A stretch of 64,000 bases of DNA from Coccinella septempunctata (Eukaryota > Arthropoda > Insecta > Coleoptera > Coccinellidae). The notes under the pieces were generated by a model. It saw nothing but the letters and a program-made list of their open reading frames with translations, ran no database searches and was not told the origin of the DNA. A program made the translations under genes and the position numbers. Of the stretch, positions 48,101-59,201 are shown in pieces; position 1 is the first letter of the stretch, and each line of letters starts with the position of its first letter. Location: assembly GCF_907165205.1 (NCBI RefSeq), contig NC_058190.1, positions 35,615,345-35,679,344 of the forward strand. Reading direction: 5' to 3'.

Positions 48101-48880
48101 ATTGAGTCGTAGTGAGCCCGGACATAGACACAGACAAATTCACCTCTCCAAGCCCATTCTCCTGGAGTTAAATATCTCGGAATAACTCCAGATAGCAAGC
48201 TTCAATAAACGTGACACCAAACATCACTTATGGGGCAATAGTCTGGCAAGCTAAAGCAAGTCAGAACATTAAGAGGAAAACCGTCGTTAAACATCAGTAA
48301 AGTTACTAGAACGTGCCGTAGTAGTACACCGGAAATCATTCAGATCTCACACCACTTCATATTGTGACAGACAGATTGGCCCATGAGGCCATATGGCATT
48401 AACAATATACAGAGAAGATACGGGTGAAGGCGGAATTGGGAATCAGACAGCCTGGTCCTCTCTGACCAAGAACATCTCTTAGCGCATCTTCATAGTGATG
48501 AGATGATGAACTGACTAGGAATGAAGATTAGGTATGGAAACCTACACCCAACCTATCGAAAAAAAAAACCCTTAAATGGTACAAAAATGGTTCTTCAATC
48601 CTGAAACGGATGAGATGGGCTGTTTAGAGTTGGCACTAGATGCTCAATATTTATGCAATCTAAAGATGTATGGATCCTAGAAAGGAATTGTTAGCAATGT
48701 GACATAGCGATACATGCAGGCAGTCAGGCTGCATTAAAAGCACTAAGCTCGCATGTCATCAATTGAGAGATAGTTTGATAGTGCCGAAGAGAACTAAACA
48801 AACAACAACAAACAAACAACAAATAAAATAAGTCTGTTTAGTCTGGGTTCCTGTTAACTCGAGGAGACCATGCACCGAAA
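48101..48880 (+). pseudogene. LINE ORF2 relic, RT thumb to RNase H
   Basis: Badly decayed plus-strand non-LTR element. Recognisable pieces, in several frames, are NITYGAIVWQAKASQNI near 48220, a segment with RLAHEA near 48380, and GSQAALKALSSHVIN near 48720 (the ILTDSQAALKAL region of RNase H). CRRELN and LVWVP follow near 48780-48850. An RNase H domain after RT is typical of Jockey/I/R1-type insect LINEs. Many stops; not functional. Confidence 0.65.
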
Positions 48881-49870
48881 AAAATCCGAACTACGTCATT
48901 GGTCCGGAACCTTTTTATGGTTTAGGATCATGTATCTAAACGAGATTAAGGAGAAGTACAAAACCGCAAGAGAAAAACTTCCCCCTCAGGAAGCACCTAT
49001 TGGAAAAAAGGTCTATCAGAAATTGACGAGTGCCAAGAACCAAACAGGGCTCTGGAACCGGAGTCTACAGTCGTAGATCGCTGGTAGAACTCAGTGTTAG
49101 TCTGGGCAGGTCAGTAATCTTCATCATTGACCTATGCGCCAACCTTCTGCTTGACATGGGTTGGATGGGTAGGTCAATAAAAATCCTAACGGATAGTCAA
49201 GCTGCCATCAAATCTCTCGCAGCTTACAAATGCAATTCAGCACAGGTACTCGAATGCAGATCTAACATCTCCAAATTGGGAAGTCACAACAGACTGCAAC
49301 TTATTTGGGTACCTGGACGCTCAGGCTTCAGAGACAACGAATTATTGAATGCTCTAGCCAGTCTAGCCAGTCTAGCCAGAAAATGCGCAACCTCAGCGCT
49401 AATTGGCCCGGAACCAACTATAGGAATTTCTAATTCCTTAGTCAGGGACAGAACAATAGCTGGATAAAGCAGAGGGTCTTGGAATACTGACGCAACTGTC
49501 CTGGATTGCATCACTCGCATAGGGCCATTTCAGTGGGATTTTATAGAATCAATCTTAGATCTATAACGGCGGTCTTCACGGGACATTGCAGGATCAGAGC
49601 TCAATTACACAAAGTTAGCATCGTCAATGAATAACTCTGCAGGCTCTGCCTAGAGTAGGAGGAAACGGTTGAGCACATCCTTTGTGACTGCCCGGCGGCA
49701 GACACAGACTTGGAGTCTTTGGTTCTCCCAAGCTAAATCTAGAGGGACTCGTGAATTACTCCCCCTCTGTCATCATCTGTCCATCATCATGAGAGGTTTA
49801 GCTCTATGAGCTCGTTTGTATGCTACAACCGACCGGCTTTGGTCGTGGTAGAAGGTTTGGTTGGTCCGAC
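48881..49870 (+). pseudogene. Second LINE relic with RNase H and terminal zinc cluster
   Basis: The longest frame (49030-49467) carries SRRSLVELSVSLGRS and then RSIKILTDSQAAIKSL with the catalytic Asp of RNase H. QLIWVPGRSGFRDNELLNAL follows, where VPGHSG is normal and the His is Arg here. After stops, ETVEHILCDCPAAD at about 49660 is the terminal CxxC-H-C cluster. The glutamate-bearing FQAE segment is destroyed by a frameshift. It follows the preceding relic directly, suggesting two related insertions end to end. Confidence 0.75.
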
Positions 49871-50583
49871 CACAGCATCAGTCATCTGTAGTAGTCAAAC
49901 TAAAATCTATGTTTGAAAAAAATATAGGTGTTCTGAAAGATTTAAAATAGTTGGCTAATTTCTTCAGCCTTGAACATGCCTCTTGGTGGATTGCAAGGCT
50001 AGTTTTATGATTCTGACAGTTTACTACGGCAGAATTTTGAATACTTCATTCTTGGACATTGTGAATATTCAATATATTCAATGAAAATTAAACAATGCAT
50101 TTGTGTAACACTTTGAAGCACTGAATTTGTGGTAATTTTAATAAGAAAAAGGTTGTCCATTTAAAGTAAAGACTTTAAGATCCGATTTAACAAATGAAAA
50201 CGAATCACTCACTGGATAAAACTGCTTTCGATAGTTGACAAAATTTTTAATGGTTCCTATTGTAATGAGTGCAATTGAAAGTTATTATTAACGAATAACA
50301 ATTATCATGAACTCAAAACAGATAATAACCACAAGATAACGGCACGTTTCATTATAATAGCAATGAAAAATTTTCACTCCTGATACCGAATATAGTAGCT
50401 ATTCAGTTTCAATAGTCACTTGGGAACCAGCCAATCGTGTAATTTATCGGCTGGTATGTATGATAATTTAGACATCTTTTGAATGATTCATGAGACCCAA
50501 GCTATATTCATCTCCTGATTCGAAATTATGATTGCAGCTTACATCCCGTATACTGATACTTTGGATATTTTTCTGAGTTCAAC
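49871..50583. other. Region upstream of the first SDR gene
   Basis: AT-rich. TATATT at 50503-50508 is a weak core-promoter candidate about 80 bp before the start codon. A sequence ATTATGATTGCAG near 50525-50537 could be a 3' splice site for an upstream untranslated exon. Neither is certain. Confidence 0.3.
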
Positions 50584-53500
50584 ATGGTACTATCAATGGA
50601 GAGAAGGAGAGGCAAAGTTGCAGTGGTAACTGGTGCCAGCGCAGGAATAGGCGCCAAAATTATCGAAATGATGGTCAAGAATGGCATGATTGTAAGTGAA
50701 TTTCATCCACGATTAAATTTGATTCACTGATTTCAATAACGTTAATAAAACTGTAAAAACTAATGGGATGAATGAAAAAAAACCTTTTAGGTTCAAAATG
50801 CACTCCTTTTTTTCGGGAAGCTATCTATGCTTAACTTCCACTCATGTTTGAGCCTTTTAATTTTCAAATTACGCGTTTTTTTTTAGATAAATAAAACACA
50901 TAATTTGCCATCGTTTTCAAAAACTTTTTATTGGTTGTAATTGAAGTGTCAGTTATGACATTTATGTACGAAAAATAATATCTGCCGAATGGCCTTCTCT
51001 TGCAGCACTACAGACGTTTAAATTTTCAATGAAATTTTGACATAATTAAGGCTCTAACTCACTGATGACACGAATAATTTCATTCTTTACTTCAGGAAGC
51101 GATTGTCGATTATTCTTATAGACCTGGCTTCTCACTTAAACCCAAAGAAAATAGTCCAACGATGTGAAATCACATGATCTTGGTGGCCAATTGACATCAG
51201 CGTTTCTGGAGATTATTCGTCCCGAAAATTATTGTTTCAATAAATCAATTGAGTCATTTGCAAAGTGAGGTGTGGCGCCATCCTGTTGAATCCAAATGTC
51301 CTCTTTATCAATATTTATTAATTCAGGCCTCAAAAATTCGATTATCACCGAACCGGTCTCTTGAAATTTGTTAATAATTCCACCAACAGTGCTTTTAGAT
51401 GGACGATTATGTAAACCATAAAATTCACGTAATTTTCTAAAAACACTTTTCACAGAACGCTGATTTTTATGAAATAATTTAACAATCTGAACGCGTTGTT
51501 GTATCGTGTACAAAGCCATTTTGATAAATGTCGTTTATCATACTTTTTAAATGTCAAAATACCCAGACAAATTCGGTGCGCCATCTATATTTCATTTATT
51601 CTTAAAAAAAACGCGCAATTTGAAACATCCTTTATATTGAAACACCGTTCAGCAGATATTAGTAATTGAATTTTTTACATTAATTGTCACCACCATCCCA
51701 CATCACATGAATATCAAATATCACGCAATTTCAGAAACATAATCTTTGAGCATTCTCTATATTTTAATAAGATATGATTTCAGCTTATTTTACAATCATA
51801 CTCGTGGGAAATGAGTTTCATTTAGTTCTTACCAAACGATATTCACTTTCTTCTTATTACACAAGAAATTATTGTCCAATTCAACTCAATAATTAAACTG
51901 TATGATTTTTGCTATATGAGTTCTTTACCACTACACTGGAAGATCTCTTGCAAAATATCTAGGAAAAAGGGAAAATAATATTAATAATTAATAGCACATC
52001 TGCCCAATAATCTCAATCAGTTTCCTAATTTCTACGAAAAAATTACAAAATAGCTTTTCCGATGCCATCTTTGAGGAGCTTGTTATGATAATGAATGGAT
52101 AGAAACTTATAAGACATTTATTGACGTCCAGTTTCTTAATCAAATTTACGGCCGGTTTCATAATTAAACCCAAGGTCCCTTTGATTTTAAAGCCTCCTTT
52201 CACCCTACTCAAAATGACAGTGAAGGAAGCTTCAAGCTTAAAGTGACTTTAAATTTGATTATGAAACTGGACGTAAAAGTCACTTTAAGCTCAAAGCTTC
52301 CTTTACTGTAATTTTCAGTCGGGTTAAAGGAAGCTTTAAAACTAAATGGACTTTAGGTTTGATTATGAAACCAGCCGTAACTGTCCTCTATATTATGACA
52401 ACTATCAATGTCATAGTAACTAGATGTAACTTATATTACAACAAAGCTTATCCAACACTCTGTATTGTTTTACGTAAAGATCCTCTTGCAGTGGTAGAAA
52501 TTCACTTGAAATTATCCGCTAAAATATGGAGAAATTTGTTTGTACAAAGTATGAATGTATGTGAACACAATTTTTATGCATCAGTGATTTTACCCAGAGG
52601 TGATTGGAAGGGATGTAGCTTTCATTGTTACGTTTTGTGCTGATGCAGAGATTCTGCGTTGTCCTCTTACACTGAACTGTATGCTTCAAAATATTGAAGA
52701 GTCGAACAAAATATTTGTGCACCCTACTTTTCATTCCACAAAATATTGTATGCAACGTTTTGCCAGTGTAGGAGGGCCAAACACTCCGCAGTTTCAAACC
52801 ATTTTCATTTATTTCAGGTAATCGGCATTGCTCGAAGAAGTGAATTGGTCGAGAAACACGCAGAAAAACTTGCGAATCAACCAGGAAAACTTCATGCAAT
52901 GAAAGTGGACATGACAGACGATGGCGCGATCGTGAAAGCCTTCGAAGAAATCGAGAGGAAGTTCGATCCTATCCATGTACTCGTCAATAACGCAGGCATT
53001 TTTCCTACCGGCAGTCTTCTGAACGGAACCACTGAATTTTGGAGGAAAGTAATTGACACTAACGTCTTGGCACTTTGCACCGCCACCAGAGAGGCTATCA
53101 GAATCATGAAAAAGAACGGAGTTGATGGAGACATCATAAATATCAACAGTATTGCGGGACACAAAGTGCCTCTACTTCCATTTCTGAACATTTATCCAGC
53201 TAGCAAATTCGCAGTCACTGCTATCTGCGAGTCGCTTAGGCAGGAGCTGGTGGAGGAGGGAAGCAAAATTCGAGTTACGGTGAGAATCACATCGACGATT
53301 ATCCATTCACTAATTTCAGACTACTTTTTTGAGTATTCGGATTGTTGTATTTACTCATAGTCACAATTGTCGCCCATTTTTCAACTCAAGTACACATGAA
53401 TTTTCAATGGTATGTATGCAATACAAAATTCATCAACTTTTGATGCCATTTTTCAATCCCAACTTGTTTCATCCTAATCAGAAACCGTCAAAAGATTCAT

Positions 53501-56500
53501 CGAACGATTAGAGTTCTATCTACCAAATGTGCCAACTTATGACTAAAGGCAGTCGTCCATATAATGAAGATCTTCGTTTAACTCTCGAGCATTACGAAGA
53601 ATTCTCATCTAATGGAGCAGGTTCTGTAAAAACCAAGACCTAGGAAGAGGTGTCACAAGATCACTATCGAAATTCTTTAGACACTGGAGTTTGATAGTGT
53701 CTTTATTGGCAAAACAAATAATAATTTACGATACGCGGATGAAACCCTCCTACGAACAAGCGAACAAAGAATTCCTGAATTAACTTAAATAGATAATATG
53801 ATGTAGATTTCAACCAGAAGAAAACAAATTTCATTACTGTGGGTAGAGATTGACATCCCCGTAGGCCTTGAAAGTCCAGACGCAGCTTAATATCTGGTCA
53901 TAAAAGATCTTCAATAATTTCTGTAGTTTCATTCACAGAAGTCGAGTAAATAAATATAACCTAGAAGGTACTTGAAAAGAAGAAATATTCGAATTCTGAA
54001 CATATTAATCAGCATTCAAAATTGGTACAATTATATTTCCAATTTGTTCCATTGAATTAAGGACATAAACAGCAGCAAAAATCCAATTATCTTAGGTCAG
54101 TACATAGATTCATATATAATAGGTCTATATAGATAAGTGTTTATTCTCAATACCAACCTGAAATTAGCAACACAAAATCTCAACTTATGGGCTATTATCA
54201 ACTTAAATTTCGATTTTCTATAGCCCACCGAGATGTCAATCATTCTTGAATGGACTTAAGATGTCTAAAACTCTGGTGTATTCACTGATTCGATTTTGTT
54301 TTTAATTTCGTGGGGATATGGGATCAGTTTCGTTTCTCCCACTGTAGGTAGCGCTGTTTGGAATTTGACAGAGCATTGTCAATTGATATTTGAAAATAAT
54401 TTGAATACTTCCTTCGACTCACGAATATGTTCTATTTATAAACGATTATTGGTGTGTGAAAATGTATATTATAGTTTCGAGAAAGGGATGTAGAACATTC
54501 ATTTATTCAACATGTCGTTCAGTTTTCTGTATGGACAATCAAGAACTACAGCTAAGAATTCGGTGTCGTTGGAATTTGAAGCAGAACCAAATGAGATGAA
54601 CGAACATTCGGGACCGATATAGCTAAGTTTTATGGAAACTTCAACAATGTTTCAAAGAAACTGTATTGGAAATACGTAATGTGAATTGTGAGCATGTATT
54701 GAGAATCAGAAATACATAAATCTATTCGAGTCCGTTACTTAAAATATTCTTCCTGAGTAGATATAGTGAAAATTCCCTTTCCGTCAACTGAATATATTGG
54801 ATATTTGACCAATCAACTGTGTTTTATTGATATCATATTGAATTATCCCCCTCACGAATTCAATTTGTCAAACGGAAATTATCTCGAAGAAAATTAGTAA
54901 ATACTCCTTCGGACCCTTATTCGATAGTGTTGAAAATATTGAAGGATTTGTTTTTACAAAGAAAATTAAAGGGTAAATCACAAATAATCCTTAACAGCTG
55001 ACAAAATGGGCCAGTTCATATTTTGAACTCGTTGATCGATATTCGATATATGAACGCAAAACAAAATAAAACGAGAGATCATTTGACTTCCTTTGGTAGA
55101 ACAAGGATAGAACGAAACAAATGACATGGTGGCGCCGCCACGAAACTGATCCCATATCCCCGATTTTCTGAAATGTTGATGCTTGCAAAAAGTGACAAGT
55201 GCACACACCAGTGTTTTAGACATCTTAAATGGACTATACCTAGGTGTACTACTGACAAACATGCATACAGAAGATGAAAAGCAGAATAGAAATGTCTTTG
55301 AAAAACCTGGAAAGATTAAAAGATTTTTTACACTAAACGCCAAAAACGAAATAGTTCAAACTAATAATAGTTTGAACTTTAGTTTGGAAAATATAAATTT
55401 TCCATACCCTTTTCTAGAGTAGAATCGGGGACCATGAAAGCACCAGACCGAAGGAAAAAGGAAAATAGATCTTCCATTGCTGAAAAAGAGTACATCGAGT
55501 TTCATGAACTACAACAGTAAGTCCATCCTGAAGTCAAACAACCGCTGTGTATAACTGAATAACCGAAATAATGAATACCAAGATACTAAAATACTTTGGT
55601 TAGGTTACAAGAAGCAATAAAGATAAAGATAACTTAAGGCGATTACTGGTGAAAGGGTAAAGTGAAAGGGACTACGCCAAGAAGACGTTCTCAAGAAGAT
55701 TGCCCAACCAAATAAAAGAATACACCAAAACAATAATTGACTATAATATGTAATGCTGCTGGCAGTGCTATGAAGGTGGAGAGACGTGATAAAAAGGCAA
55801 CATAACTAACCTCAAATTGTCTATGCGATCACTACACTACTACCAATTAAGAAGGCAAACCTGTTTCCTTTTTAGGTCTTAGTTGTTAGGAAACCTGCTC
55901 AAACTCACCATAAATGTAGATAATTCTTAATGAAATCAGTCCAAAACACCTTCAATCAAAAATTCAAAAGGCTTATGTTCAACCAGCTGAAATACATGGA
56001 CCAATCAGCCGGCCTGGAACGTGAACAGTCCTTGTGATTTTTCTGTAGGTATATATCATTGAAAATTCATGGGTATGAATCAGGAGAACGCGGACAGTTG
56101 TAACCATTGCATTTATGAAAAATAACTGAATTCGGTCAAGAAGGAGGTAATGAAAAAAAACTGTTTATTGCTAACCTACTGCTCGTTCTTTCATTTCTTT
56201 ATAAAATGGGAGGTGTGATTAATCCTCATTATGTTGTCATGACTCGTATTCAGCGCAGATCAAATCTCCAACAAGCTTCATTAGGTGCGATCCTCTCAAT
56301 CCTTGTTTTGTTTTTGGATACATTTCCTGCCTCATATGAAATTTTTGCTGTTTCATCCGTTCACTTTATTTTTTCCAAGGTGAAAAACAAAACCATGATT
56401 TTTTTTTAAGCTGTTTGTTGAATAGTTGTCATCATTCACTGATTTTCGGTAAAAATCTGATCATTATGTAACAAATTAATGATAATGAGGTTCGAAATCA

Positions 56501-57481
56501 TTAAAAAACCAAGTTCGTTGAAAACAGAATAACCTTCTGTGGATCCTACCTCGCCCGCAACTCAGGACATAATATACTTAGTGATAAAAGAAATATGTCA
56601 ACCAATGATATAAATAAGTCTTCTTGAGTGATTATAACATCGAAGTGGGTGTAGATGAGATGCAACTGTGAAATGAAAAATTATTTTCTAAAGCTCACCA
56701 AAAAAATAAGTCTATATTGTTCTCAAAAAATTCTTCGAAGTTGTAACCAACAGTCTTGCCAGACGTGAAAATAAAATATGTAGCCATTATATCTCTTATT
56801 CGACTACGAGTAACTTCACAAGCATCTCCAATATTTCAATCTTAATTTTTCTGCACATCACTTCGCTGTCACGACCCAAAAAATTCCAGCCATTTTTTTG
56901 GCGTATACTTTCCGGGATTCTCTCAAACAAACGGCTGCATTTTACTAGCACTCACCCCTTACTCGAAATTTCACTGCATCGCATTTGCCTTCGAATATAA
57001 TAGCTATGACAACTCTGATGTATTACATGGGCCGTTTGTTTTTAAATTATTCATTCTGATAAGATCTATTGTTCTTTGGCGATAACTGTGCCTCTCGCAC
57101 TTCGGCCTTTTGGAAATCCTGCTTTACAATCACCCACCACTGCATTATTACTGAATGTCTTTGGGGCACGAAACCATAGTTAAACCTACTTACTATAAAT
57201 ATCATTTTATATTTATAGTTATCTCTTGTTTCAGAGTATCAGTCCAGGAGCCGTAGGAACAGAAGGGTTTGAGGTTATGAAAAATGATGTTGAAAAAATG
57301 GAAAGTATTCCATCTCTAGATCCTGAAGATGTAGCTGATTCGATAGAATATGTTCTATCTACACCACCCCACGTTCAGGTAAATTTCATAGTTAACGAGC
57401 ATTATATTACTTATCAACTTTACCACATCGGTGTTTCAGGTGTATGAACTGACAATTAAGCCCGTTGGAGAAAAATTTTGA
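50584..57481 (+). CDS. SDR family NADP(H) oxidoreductase, farnesol dehydrogenase-like (copy 1)
   Basis: Classical short-chain dehydrogenase/reductase, 251 residues, cytosolic (no signal peptide or membrane segment). The four coding exons are 50584-50691, 52818-53279, 57235-57378 and 57440-57481, all joined in phase 0 with GT-AG introns of 2126, 3955 and 61 bp. The motifs are complete: TGASAGIG at 16-23 (dinucleotide binding), the basic pair ARR at 41-43 that favours NADP, D67, NNAG at 93-96, the catalytic N118, S147, Y162 and K166 (YPASK), and SISPGAV after the third junction. Insect relatives of this type (farnesol dehydrogenase, DHRS11-like) oxidise farnesol to farnesal in juvenile-hormone metabolism or reduce other alcohols and ketones; the substrate here is inferred. 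The start is the first ATG in frame with the motif. An AATAAA follows the stop. The tandem partner lies 1.7 kb downstream. Confidence 0.93.
50863..51625 (-). mobile_element. Internally deleted mariner-like element in intron 1
   Basis: Inverted ends TTTCAAATTACGCGTTTTTT and, reversed, TTTCAAATTGCGCGTTTTTT. The minus-strand frame 51229-51519 starts MALYTIQQRVQIVKLFHKNQ, the helix-turn-helix start of a common arthropod mariner/IS630-type transposase. It then jumps from KFQETGSV to the second catalytic segment DIWIQQDGATPHFAND, skipping the first Asp region. This leaves a short deletion derivative that could be mobilised only in trans. It lies opposite to the host gene. Confidence 0.85.
52146..52380. 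mobile_element. 235-bp palindromic MITE in intron 1
   Basis: Ends TTACGGCCGGTTTCATAAT and, reversed, TTACGGCTGGTTTCATAAT; these are mirrored again internally by AAGTGACTTTAA and AAAGTCACTTT. GATTATGAAACTGGACG occurs inside as well, so the element looks like nested inverted repeats. No coding capacity. Confidence 0.78.
53715..53790 (+). pseudogene. LINE reverse transcriptase scrap in SDR intron 2
   Basis: Reads NLRYADETLLRTSEQ, i.e. the RT active-site region with YADE instead of YADD, followed by stops. Too short to classify. Confidence 0.35.
54257..55227 (+). mobile_element. 971-bp TIR element with perfect 8-bp TSD, in SDR intron 2
   Basis: Begins TAAGATGTCTAAAACTCTGG and ends with the reverse complement of TAAGATGTCTAAAACACTGG. 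AATGGACT is duplicated exactly at 54249-54256 and 55228-55235. An 8-bp duplication is used by hAT, P and Merlin-type transposases; the TIR does not match their usual starts closely, so the superfamily is open. No transposase is encoded. A shorter inverted relative is at 18275-19030. Confidence 0.9.
55640..55815 (+). pseudogene. LINE C-terminal tail scrap in SDR intron 2
   Basis: Across frames reads TPRRRSQEDCP, QIKEYTKTIIDYA, AAGSAMK and KKAT, the usual end of an RTE/CR1-like endonuclease-reverse transcriptase (RPxxRWxDxIKxxT...A.xRxxWRxxxxxAT). Degenerate, with stops. Possibly the same insertion as the scrap at 53715, later split by the 971-bp TIR element. Confidence 0.35.
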
Positions 57482-57548
57482 ACCCATCATAAGTGATCAA
57501 CTGGTACCAGAAAATATGAATATAAATATCTATGTAAAAAACAAGGGC

Positions 57549-57554
57549 AATAAA
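57549..57554 (+). terminator. Polyadenylation signal of SDR copy 1
   Basis: AATAAA about 70 bases after the stop codon at 57479-57481. Confidence 0.7.
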
Positions 57555-58079
57555 AAAATCATAAGCAATTCATATACCTACATACTTTATTTGCACTAGA
57601 AAATGAAAAAACAAAAAATATTCATCTCGTAAACTATCCGTCAGATAAGGCTGATTTTTTTTCATTTCACATCCACGCATGTAATAGTTCTCAACTCGAT
57701 CCGATCGGAACTGTACCTACTATAGCAATTCCAATTCCCCAAATTAGGAAATTTTTTTCGTAAAGACAAGGAATGTAGAGTTCAGCGAATGGCTGATTTC
57801 AAAAACACTTCGATTATTCAAAACATATGGTTCAGTTTGATTTGTCAAAAAAATAATGAATTTATTGGATTTTCATAATAATCTAACTACAGGTAGCCTA
57901 CCAAAAAAGTTCCGTTGTTAAACACACTGTGTTCCAGAAAAAATATCACCCTGCAAGTTTATAATGGAAATTAGCATGGCATATGTTAACTCTGAATTGT
58001 AATATCCATGTTGAATTAAAATTGTTATTACTGGATCAATACTATTCGATTTCTTGCGTAGTCTTCAGATTTTGAAGTT

Positions 58080-58445
58080 GTTGTTAGCCTACTGTTTATA
58101 CTCTTTATAGAGGGTGCGGTTGCCTCTAATCGGTGACCTCCATTTCTGTGGTTTTATTTCGACTGACACTCTTGATTAAGCTGGATTGATGAGTAAATAT
58201 TGTAGGTGGTAGTTTGAGTAGTATTGTAGAGTTCTTTTAAGGAGCTGGCAGGCTGTTTTTTCTGTTTCTGAGTGTTTTGTTATATTCATAATTTTCTTGA
58301 TCCTCTTCATCCTTGATACATGTCTTTGGTGAGTTAGTTGATAGTTTTTAGTGAATTCTATCCATGTAAAGATTCCTTTTAATGAATTGTAGGCCTGAAG
58401 AAGCGGAGGGACACCTTTGCGAAACGTCGCCACGAATGAAAATAA
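58080..58445 (+). mobile_element. Penelope-like element 3' tail
   Basis: Ends with GGCCTGAAGAAGCGGAGGGA, then CACCTTTGCGAAACGTCGCC and AATGAAAATAAACG, the tail pattern found behind Penelope-like elements. GCGGAGG can pair with CCTTTGC (two G-U pairs) between CTGAAGA and GAAA, a hammerhead-like layout with one extra A. No protein domain remains. It lies in the spacer between the two SDR genes. Confidence 0.5.
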
Positions 58446-59091
58446 ACGTTATCATCTATTTTCTTTGTCCTATTTCCTGCCCCTTTTTTGTCGTTTTTAT
58501 TTTTGAAATGTTCATGTCAAGAAGGAAAGTGAAAATCAATGATTTCAATGGAGATTTCATTCTAGCAAGTAGCTATGACCGTCTTTGTGATCATTCCGAA
58601 TAGAGAACATTTTTCTGAAATCTTGATAATATGATAATTCCTCATGCAAGCAATTTCAAGAAGACTAGTTGATAAATATACTTTAATATACTGCCGTTAC
58701 AGTTGGAAAAGACCGAAACTTCAAAGACATTTCAGCTTTTATCGTCACTGAAAATGAAATGAATTCCACGAAAATATATTTCGTAGTTCTCCGTATAATT
58801 TTGGGTAAAATTGAAGAAGAATGAACCTGCATATTATACATAATAAGTAGTGTATCTACAGAGTTTATCGTCAATATTTCAAAAGATATAGATATTATCA
58901 TTTCGATTTTCCATGTGGGATATTATGTGCGTATCACTTGAACATTTTGATCTAATGAATTTATTATTAAACAATTCATCAAGTTCTCTATAATGTCATG
59001 TATTATCCTCATTACAGTATTGGACCATTTAACATGAAAACTAAAAAATTCCCTCCTGGGGCTCATGTATAGGTATAATGCTAGTTATTAT

Positions 59092-59127
59092 TATAAGGGA
59101 ATTCCACAGCTGTTTCTGATATTCAGA
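59092..59127 (+). promoter_or_regulatory. Candidate core promoter of SDR copy 2
   Basis: TATAAGG at 59092-59098 is followed about 30 bases later by TCAGATT (59123-59129), close to the insect initiator TCAKTY, and about 75 bases later by the start codon. Spacing is as expected for a TATA-initiator promoter. Inference only. Confidence 0.4.
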
Positions 59128-59201
59128 TTCTGGAAACTCCGCTATTAGTATTTTCAATACAGAACATTTCCAAATATATTTCCAAGGGAGAAGAATCAGT
59201 T

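Noticed and set aside
52519..53191. Minus-strand frames of 99-126 codons across SDR exon 2
   Set aside because: Antisense shadows of the coding exon.
58382..58603. Plus-strand frame containing EEAEGHLCETSPRMKINVIIYF
   Set aside because: This phrase is the translated tail of Penelope-like elements, not a gene.
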